DNA from: Tenderia sp965602225
GTDB lineage: Bacteria; Pseudomonadota; Gammaproteobacteria; Tenderiales; Tenderiaceae
NCBI GenBank assembly: GCA_965602225.1
Contig: CBFCYE010000004.1
Coordinates: forward strand, 1-64,000
Length of the DNA stretch: 64,000 bases
Direction of reading: 5' to 3'
Below, piece by piece: positions 58,976 through 64,000 of the stretch. How positions within the stretch are numbered: position 1 is the stretch's first letter; every line of letters begins with the position of its first letter. A program made the translations under genes and the position numbers. A model generated the notes under the pieces. The model was not told the DNA's origin and did not search any database. It saw nothing but the letters and a program-made list of their open reading frames with translations.

Positions 58976-59548
58976 ATGTCCAGTAAGAATTCGATGAAGC
59001 AGGGTGAGAAGGTTCTGTTTGGGATTTTTGGGGCGTTTTTTGTTGCTGCGATCATTGGTTATGCGGTGCTTGAATTTGTTCGGATGAATTCAGACACGCC
59101 GTTGTTTGAAGTCAAGACTCGTTATGAGTTTACCGAAGAGGGTCAGCGCGGCTCGAAGGTTTTTCGTGAATCTGGCTGTACGGCTTGTCATCGGGCGATG
59201 CGAAATGGAACCAATATGGGTTTGTCGTTAGATGGGCTTGGTTCAAAGCGTTCGTATGACTACATTTATTCTTTTCTTAAAAAGCCAGAAGAGACATACG
59301 GCGCAGCAACCATAGATCATGGTCTGAGGCCGAAAGAGGCCGCTTATGTGCCTGAGATGGATGATGTAGATCTTAGGGCGATTGCTTCTTTTCTGTTTGG
59401 TCTGAAGGCTGAGCAAGGTGCGGCGTCATCGCCTATGCCTCCTGAAGGTAAGTCGCAGTTTATTGATAATATGTTGAAAGCAGTTGCTCCGGAAGGTTGG
59501 AAAGATAAATACCAGGATATCCGTGAGCCGAAAGATGCGGAAGAGTAG
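58976..59548 (+). CDS. Membrane-anchored monoheme cytochrome c
   Basis: 190 aa. One N-terminal helix (about residues 13-35), then a single heme site Cys68-Thr-Ala-Cys71-His72 (SGCTACH). Likely sixth ligand Met in the YVPEMDD segment (about residue 126). Topology is like NorC or the CcoO/CcoP anchors, with the heme on the periplasmic side. Its stop overlaps a possible GTG of the next gene, so it is co-translated with the short subunit-I-like protein. Together the two recall the NorC/NorB arrangement in miniature; this is inference. Confidence 0.88.
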   Translation: MSSKNSMKQGEKVLFGIFGAFFVAAIIGYAVLEFVRMNSDTPLFEVKTRYEFTEEGQRGSKVFRESGCTACHRAMRNGTNMGLSLDGLGSKRSYDYIYSFLKKPEETYGAATIDHGLRPKEAAYVPEMDDVDLRAIASFLFGLKAEQGAASSPMPPEGKSQFIDNMLKAVAPEGWKDKYQDIREPKDAEE

Positions 59549-59565
59549 TGGAAAGAGGTGTAATT

Positions 59566-60090
59566 GTGTCAGATCAAAATCAGCCCTGGGCAGAAGATAA
59601 GGTTTACATTAGGTATACCCTCTGGTTTGTCTATTGTTGTATTATTTATAGTCTAATTGGTTTTTCCTGGGGTGCCTTGATGGGTGGAATTTCAGAATTC
59701 CGCCACTTCGTTGATCACCGCTTGTTTGGGAACTTGATTGTCCGTGCGCATACCCATATCAATTTATTGGGCTGGGTAGAGATGGCAATCTTTGCCGCTG
59801 TTTACTACGTAATTCCGCGCTTGGTGAGGCGGCACATCTATAGTGTCAAGCTCGTCAAAGTGCATTTCTGGATACACAATATTGGTCTGATTGGTATGGT
59901 GCTTTTGTTTACTATCGCTGGGGTGTTGGGTGGTACAGCGAGTGAATTTATGGGGCCGGAAGAGGTTGAGCTAATAGTCAAGCCGTGGCTGTCTGCCATG
60001 GGAGTGTTTGGCACAATGGTTCTGTTGGCTAACTGTATCTGGGCGTATAACCTAGCCAGGACTTGTTTTGGTTGGGAAAAGAATTATTAG
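59566..60090 (+). CDS. Short heme-copper oxidase subunit-I-like protein (four helices)
   Basis: 174 aa; four helices (about 17-37, 58-83, 97-120, 143-165). Helix 2 reads VRAHTHINLLGWVEMAIFAA with His62 and His64, helix 3 VKVHFWIHNIG with His100 and His104. This matches the first quarter of CcoN/NorB-type subunit I, which has a low-spin heme b histidine at this point; the CuB site is absent. So it may bind a b-type heme but cannot reduce oxygen alone. Start GTG 59566 has AGAGGTG upstream; GTG 59548 is the alternative. Co-transcribed with the monoheme cytochrome. Confidence 0.75.
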   Translation: MSDQNQPWAEDKVYIRYTLWFVYCCIIYSLIGFSWGALMGGISEFRHFVDHRLFGNLIVRAHTHINLLGWVEMAIFAAVYYVIPRLVRRHIYSVKLVKVHFWIHNIGLIGMVLLFTIAGVLGGTASEFMGPEEVELIVKPWLSAMGVFGTMVLLANCIWAYNLARTCFGWEKNY

Positions 60091-60100
60091 GAGGATCGTG

Positions 60101-60598
60101 ATGATTCGACTTTTTTTTGTTTCGATGCTGGCTGTTGTTTTGCTGGGTTGTGGGGCGGCTCCTGAAAATGCGTTGCAGGTAGGTTCGCCGTCACCTCATG
60201 TCAAAACCAAGACGTTGGCTGATGTGGATGGTGATTTTAGTCGGATAACTAGTTATCGCTATCCGGATGAGCGTATGTATCAGTATTCGCTGGATGTGGC
60301 TTTGGTGCAGGGCAAGCCGATAGTGCTTGAGTTTGCGACGCCAGGGCACTGCACTGTCTGTGATAAGCAGTTACAGATGCTGAAGGGTTTGATGGCTGAG
60401 TACGGAAAAGAGGTGATCTTTCTGCATATGGATCAATATCAAAACCCCGAAGCATTTAAAGCGTTTAAAGTTATGGGTGATCCTTGGACGTATGTGATTG
60501 ATGCAGGGCAGGTTGTCCAGTACAAGCAGTCAGGTCGAGTGTTGTATGGTGAATTAGAGCATGTACTTAAACGGGTGCTTGCTGTCGAGGCGGGATGA
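60101..60598 (+). CDS. TlpA/thioredoxin-like lipoprotein
   Basis: 165 aa. Lipobox VVLLGC (Cys17) and a thioredoxin fold with Cys84 and Cys87 in PGHCTVCDKQ. Periplasmic thioredoxin-like proteins of this sort keep heme-binding cysteines reduced for cytochrome c maturation, or help insert CuB in oxidases. The active site is C-T-V-C rather than C-x-P-C, so its redox potential would differ. AGGAGG ribosome site; overlaps the next start (ATGA). Confidence 0.83.
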   Translation: MIRLFFVSMLAVVLLGCGAAPENALQVGSPSPHVKTKTLADVDGDFSRITSYRYPDERMYQYSLDVALVQGKPIVLEFATPGHCTVCDKQLQMLKGLMAEYGKEVIFLHMDQYQNPEAFKAFKVMGDPWTYVIDAGQVVQYKQSGRVLYGELEHVLKRVLAVEAG

Positions 60599-61053
60599 TG
60601 GCAAAGGTAGAAAGTTTTAGTCTGGCAACGGACAAGCGTGGCGCCACTTGGGATGCATTATTGTATGTGCCGGTTGTCCTTTTATTAGGCTCGTATTCGG
60701 CTAAGTCTTGGTACGCTGGAGATCAAACAGTAGCTTATGTTTTGGTGTTTCTGGCGAGCTTCATATTTTTGATAGGCGCCAACCGTATACTGGGTTCACG
60801 GTTAATGTTGTTGCCAACGTCACCGAGATTACTTGAGCTTGCCAAAAAGTCAGTGGCAGTTACGGTTAAAGGTGGGGAAAGAATAGAGTTGGTGAAGGAT
60901 TTACGTTACTTTCCTGATTATTCTGGTAAGTCGTTTGGTTTTGTTGGGATGGATTTATCTGGCAAAAAACGTCAGTTTGTATTTCATCGGGGACAGTTTG
61001 AACAAGAGTCTGCCTTTAAAGATTTGCGTTCACATTTATCGGTTTATAAGTAG
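60595..61053 (+). CDS. Unknown two-helix membrane protein
   Basis: 152 aa. Two helices (about 22-38 and 45-65) near the N-terminus and a basic cytoplasmic-looking domain of about 85 residues (RLLELAKKSVAVTVKGGERI, LVKDLRYFPDYSGKSFGFVG). I do not recognise the family. Start overlaps the lipoprotein stop, so it belongs to the same operon. A role in oxidase assembly is a guess from location only. Confidence 0.7.
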   Translation: MMAKVESFSLATDKRGATWDALLYVPVVLLLGSYSAKSWYAGDQTVAYVLVFLASFIFLIGANRILGSRLMLLPTSPRLLELAKKSVAVTVKGGERIELVKDLRYFPDYSGKSFGFVGMDLSGKKRQFVFHRGQFEQESAFKDLRSHLSVYK

Positions 61054-61074
61054 TTTTTTGAAAAGGGGTAGCGT

Positions 61075-61269
61075 TCAGCTGCCCTGTCTTGTTTTAATTA
61101 CGTTCCAGGTCATGAGTGCCATGGCGCATGCGGCTAGCAAGCACACTGCGGTGATTATCGCTGTTTCAGTTTGCGGTTCTACAAGCCCACCAATAAACAT
61201 GTGGATTGAATAGCCAAAAACAGTGATTCCCGCAATCGCTGCAATAGAATAAATTATAATTTCCTTCAT
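61075..61269 (-). CDS. Small two-helix membrane protein on the opposite strand
   Basis: 64 aa: two hydrophobic helices (about 4-27 and 37-57), short loop VEPQTET, end KTRQGS. AAAGAG precedes the ATG. Lies between the two halves of the oxidase locus and points against them. Plausible real gene by composition and ribosome site but short; no family recognised. Confidence 0.5.
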   Translation of the reverse strand: MKEIIIYSIAAIAGITVFGYSIHMFIGGLVEPQTETAIITAVCLLAACAMALMTWNVIKTRQGS

Positions 61270-61577
61270 CTCTTTAATCCGCTGTTAAGTGTTGTGCTTA
61301 AATGCTTTTAACAAAAATATGGCTCAATTATACGGGCAGTTGCAAAGAAAATCTGTTTGGGCGAGTGTTGTTGTTGAAAATGTGTTTGCAGCCTAAAAAA
61401 GCCTTGACTGGTTTGCGATAGGTGTGCAAATATCGCTGGTCAGAGTCAGCTTCAAATCTATATGCTGTATCCAGAAAATAAAAACCATGAGAGGGGGGCT
61501 CTTAAGGTAAGTCTGGAAGGATAAGAAGGTGGTGTTACTGAAATTGGGTTGACCAAATTGCAAAATGGAGGGGAAAC
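61270..61577. promoter_or_regulatory. 308-base intergenic region ahead of the catalytic oxidase genes
   Basis: AT-rich gap with no convincing ORF. It must hold the promoters of the minus-strand 64-aa gene and of the oxidase genes at 61578 onward. Seen: inverted TTAAG / CTTAA (about 61284-61300), a TTGACT -35-like box at 61404-61409 without a good -10, GAGAGGGGGGCTCT (about 61490), and a strong GGAGGGG ribosome site before 61578. No classical FNR box was recognised. Confidence 0.4.
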
Positions 61578-61862
61578 ATGGCGAATAATCTAACACCGGG
61601 TAAAACCTTTATCGTAAGCGCGATCGCTGGAATAACAACAGGAATGGGAAATGGCAGTGTATTCGGTGCGGCACTAATGTGTGCACTGGGTCGTGGTCTA
61701 TTCGATGACTGGGGTGGCTGGGGTGCGCAGGCTTACGATCCAACAACGTTTCAAGGCTTCATTGACTGGTGCATGATCGTCTTTGGTGTGGCATTTATGG
61801 CCATCATGATGATTGCAATGAACCGTCATGGTGAGCTGGAATCAGCAGCGGCAGCAAAATAA
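61578..61862 (+). CDS. 94-aa membrane protein of the oxidase operon
   Basis: Glycine/alanine/methionine-rich helix (about 12-40), a loop with DDWGGWGAQAYDP, a second helix (about 60-82) and a short acidic tail. Strong GGAGGGG ribosome site. Nothing like it is part of the standard ccoNOQP set known to me. It leads the operon 94 aa - 30 aa - CcoN-like, so it may be an extra structural subunit. Confidence 0.75.
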   Translation: MANNLTPGKTFIVSAIAGITTGMGNGSVFGAALMCALGRGLFDDWGGWGAQAYDPTTFQGFIDWCMIVFGVAFMAIMMIAMNRHGELESAAAAK

Positions 61863-61940
61863 AGCTGACGTTTTTTAGATTCATTTCTGAAACGACAAGT
61901 ATCAAAACTTTTATATTGGGTTTATTTAGAGGGTGCAATT

Positions 61941-62033
61941 ATGACAATGATCGCAACAGCTATGGGGATTATTCTGGCGTTTTTGAGTATGTGGTTCACG
62001 TGGTATCTGATGATGCCTGGCGATCACAGTTAA
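61941..62033 (+). CDS. Second 30-aa single-helix membrane peptide
   Basis: ORF MTMIATAMGIILAFLSMWFT.. ending MMPGDHS. One hydrophobic helix filling almost the whole peptide, with GAGGGTG six bases before the ATG. It sits directly between the 94-aa protein and the catalytic subunit. Size and topology fit CcoM/CcoQ-like accessory subunits; sequence identity to either is not evident. Confidence 0.65.
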   Translation: MTMIATAMGIILAFLSMWFTWYLMMPGDHS

Positions 62034-62093
62034 ACTTAAAGTTTTCACAGTAATAAGTAATTAATCTTCGAAAGAAGGGGGAGGTTGTAAACC

Positions 62094-63500
62094 ATGTTGA
62101 AATACCTATTTAAGAGAAATGAGGATATCCCGCCAGGCACGGCTGCGGTATTCTTTGGTTTCTCTTCTATCATGTGGTTCGTTATAGGGACGGGCTTGGG
62201 TTCGTTTAATGCCGCTAAATTGGCGTTTCCTGATTTTGTAACTGGTTCCGAATTGTTTTCGTTCGGCCATATGCGTCAGGTTCACGTGTTCGCGGTAATT
62301 TTCGGTTGGATATCTATGGCGTTCGCCATGGCAATGATGTACATCACGCCAGCTTTGGGTAACACCAAGCTGTGGTCAGAAAAACTGGGTGTCTGGAACT
62401 GCTTCTTATGGAACTTTGGCCTGTCGTTGGGTCTGGTGCTGTTGTGGTTCGGTATCTCATCCGGTCGTGAGTATTCTGATTTTCCATGGGCAATTGATTT
62501 GTATATTGCTGCCTTCATGGCGTTGCCATTGGCATTGAATGTCTGGATGACAATTCTTACTCGTCGTACTCAGGGTATCTACACTACTAACTGGTTCTTC
62601 GGTGCTAGTGTGTTCATGGTAACTATCGTTTTCATCGTTGGTAACAGTCCAGAATGGTTTAACCTGACCGGTCTGAGTGAAGCCTACATGACTTGGTGGT
62701 TTGCTCATAATGTACTGGGTCTTTGGATTACACCAGTTGCTGCTGCGATTGCTTACTACACGGTACCTAAGGTTACTGGTAACCCGCTGTATTCACATCG
62801 TATCGGTCACTTGCACTTCTGGTCAGTTGTTGTTTTCTACTCAACTCCAGCTGCGCATCATCTGATGTCTGCTCCACTGCCTGAGTGGTTGAAGTCTTTT
62901 GCTTCTGTAGAAGGTGTACTGATTCTGGTACCTGCGATTGCATTCGTATCTAACCTGCTGTTGACCATGACTGGTAAATGGCACATGTTTGTTGAAAATG
63001 TCGAAATCAAGTTCACCATCACTGGCGTAATGCTGGCGATTCCTCTGAACATGCAGGGCGGTTTCCAGCAGACTCGTGCGATTAACTGGTATGTACATGG
63101 TACAGGCTGGATCGTTGCACATGCTCACTTGGCATTGTTGGGCTTCTCTACATTCCTGGAAGGTGCGGCTGTTTATTACGGTCTGCAAACACTCCTGCGT
63201 CGTAAGTTGTATTCACTGGCGCTGGCGAACTTCCATTTCTGGTTCTTGTTGATCGGCTTCGCGATCTACTGGATTTCAATGACCATCGCTGGTCTGATCC
63301 AGGGCGCGGGTAAGATCTATGAGGTTCCATACATTGACGTCGTAATCGCAGAGCATCCTTATATGATCGCTCGTTGGATCGGCGGAACAATGGTCTTTAC
63401 TGGTAACTTGGTATGGCTGTACAACATGTACATGACTGCTATGGCTGGTACGGAAATCCCAGAAGGTCGTCTGCCTCATGAGCTGGCTTACGAACGATAA
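62094..63500 (+). CDS. CcoN-like catalytic subunit of a divergent C-family heme-copper oxidase
   Basis: 468 aa, twelve helices, close to CcoN length. Ligands are all present: low-spin heme b His64 (RQVHVFAVIFGW) and His345; high-spin heme His343 (VAHAHLALLGF, HxH); CuB His205 (WWFAHNVLG), His255 and His256 (TPAAHH). Tyr249 lies six residues before His255, exactly where cbb3 has its cross-linked tyrosine (HFWSVVVFYSTPAAHH aligned with the cbb3 HFWALIFLYIWAGPHH). That tyrosine marks an oxygen reductase and argues against a NorB-type NO reductase. Differences from usual CcoN: GPHH is AAHH, and the partners are atypical. Frequent CGT, GGT, CTG and AAC codons suggest high expression. Confidence 0.88.
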   Translation: MLKYLFKRNEDIPPGTAAVFFGFSSIMWFVIGTGLGSFNAAKLAFPDFVTGSELFSFGHMRQVHVFAVIFGWISMAFAMAMMYITPALGNTKLWSEKLGVWNCFLWNFGLSLGLVLLWFGISSGREYSDFPWAIDLYIAAFMALPLALNVWMTILTRRTQGIYTTNWFFGASVFMVTIVFIVGNSPEWFNLTGLSEAYMTWWFAHNVLGLWITPVAAAIAYYTVPKVTGNPLYSHRIGHLHFWSVVVFYSTPAAHHLMSAPLPEWLKSFASVEGVLILVPAIAFVSNLLLTMTGKWHMFVENVEIKFTITGVMLAIPLNMQGGFQQTRAINWYVHGTGWIVAHAHLALLGFSTFLEGAAVYYGLQTLLRRKLYSLALANFHFWFLLIGFAIYWISMTIAGLIQGAGKIYEVPYIDVVIAEHPYMIARWIGGTMVFTGNLVWLYNMYMTAMAGTEIPEGRLPHELAYER

Positions 63501-63523
63501 AATAAGTAGGGAGGAATTCAAAA

Positions 63524-64000
63524 GTGGCATTTAGAGAATATAAAATTGGGGCGCGCCTATTTGGTGTAGCCCTCGGGGGCTCGATGCTTATCACGTTGTA
63601 TATGCCTACAATTGATATGACATCTGTGGCTGCAACTGAAACTGGCTTGATTAAGCAGTTGTCATACGGTCATATAAGTGGTTTTTCTTATGAAGATCCA
63701 TTGTTGCGCGGTGATGGCAAACCTAAAACTGTGACCCTGAGCAAGGATCCGGCTACTGGTGCTGATATGGAGCCTGTCCAGGCTTACGTTTTTGAGCCAG
63801 GTGTTCCTTTTTCGAGTGGCATTATTCATCCTCGTACTCTGGGGCCAGGTGTAAAGGAAGTCAGCTTGGAAAAAGGCCAGATTGCTAAAGCTGACAAGGA
63901 GGCTGGTGCAGTCTTTTTGATCCAGCGTGGCAGCTATAACGGTGAGGCATTGCATTATGTTGAAAATGCAACGGCTACTCGTGGCTGGAAGCCTGATCAG
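63524..64000 (+). CDS. Protein in the CcoO position (C-terminus outside window)
   Basis: GTG start at 63524 with GGAGG upstream; 159 codons to the window edge, no stop. An N-terminal helix (about 12-30) and then a soluble, apparently periplasmic region with DPLLRGDGKPKTVTLSKDP and GVPFSSGIIHPRTLGPGV. In cbb3 operons this place is taken by CcoO, whose heme site (CxxCH) lies within about 80 residues of the start; none is present here in 159 residues. A heme domain could follow beyond the edge. Family unknown. Confidence 0.75.
   Translation, partial: MAFREYKIGARLFGVALGGSMLITLYMPTIDMTSVAATETGLIKQLSYGHISGFSYEDPLLRGDGKPKTVTLSKDPATGADMEPVQAYVFEPGVPFSSGIIHPRTLGPGVKEVSLEKGQIAKADKEAGAVFLIQRGSYNGEALHYVENATATRGWKPDQ

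Noticed and set aside
62094..63500. The CcoN-like protein as a nitric oxide reductase (NorB type)
   Set aside because: NorB lacks the active-site tyrosine and carries glutamates near the metal site. Here Tyr249 aligns exactly with the cbb3 cross-linking tyrosine, so oxygen reduction is the better reading.

Overview
The window looks like a chromosomal core region of a free-living gammaproteobacterium with roughly 50% GC. Evidence: gene strings typical of that class (thiS-thiG-trmB; yicC, gmk-rpoZ-spoT-ridA-recG-ubiC-ubiA; yrbG..kdsD-kdsC-lptC-lptA-lptB-rpoN-ptsN), an Lpt lipopolysaccharide export set, PEP-CTERM and GlyGly-CTERM-like surface proteins, and an HPr kinase/HPr/EI regulatory phosphotransferase set as found in Xanthomonas, Methylococcus and sulfur-oxidiser relatives. 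A CbbR-like LysR regulator and a large c-type cytochrome/heme-copper oxidase locus fit a respiratory, possibly chemolithotrophic, lifestyle; that part is inference. No rRNA, CRISPR array, insertion sequence, integrase or prophage gene was seen.

Layout. 1-6.3 kb: two paralogous minus-strand lipoproteins with Ig-like and kelch-like repeats flank an SxtJ-like membrane protein, a NodU/CmcH-type carbamoyltransferase and a tRNA-Gly(CCC). 6.5-13.1 kb: thiamine genes, trmB, serB, hemW, a FadL-type porin and a YdcF-type protein. 13.1-18.4 kb: an unrecognised 434-aa exported protein, two tandem minus-strand small-RNA candidates with C-rich loops, a CbbR-like regulator and hrpB. 18.5-27.4 kb: a GspE/PilB-type ATPase, a PEP-CTERM protein, trhP, rdgB, rph and a 14-repeat FG-GAP surface protein. 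27.5-35.9 kb: yicC, gmk, rpoZ, spoT, ridA, recG, a 120-bp near-perfect palindrome, ubiC, ubiA.

35.9-49.3 kb: a long plus-strand run (cation exchanger, HMA protein, kdsD, kdsC, lptCAB, rpoN, ptsN, N-terminally short hprK, rapZ, EIIA-Man type protein, HPr, EI, mgtE, EAL-HDOD protein). The Kdo and Lpt genes build and export lipopolysaccharide. The PTS genes form a closed regulatory phosphorelay with no sugar permease nearby. 49.3-57.6 kb: a hydantoinase-like ATPase (minus), a GldA/GldF/GldG-like ABC exporter with a DUF4340-type partner, mutM, and a minus-strand polytopic membrane protein.

57.8-64.0 kb (runs off the edge) is the most unusual part. It encodes a 30-aa membrane peptide, a diheme c4-type cytochrome, a membrane-anchored monoheme cytochrome c, a short four-helix heme-copper subunit-I-like protein, a TlpA-like lipoprotein, an unknown two-helix protein, a 94-aa membrane protein, a second 30-aa membrane peptide, a divergent CcoN-like catalytic subunit that keeps all expected heme, CuB and tyrosine residues, and the start of a protein in the CcoO position that shows no heme motif in its first 159 residues. 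I read this as a non-canonical C-family (cbb3-like) oxidase locus and the best candidate for an undescribed system. Several families of palindromic intergenic repeats (GTAG-headed REP-like, G/C-tract, CACGAAG type) are scattered between genes.
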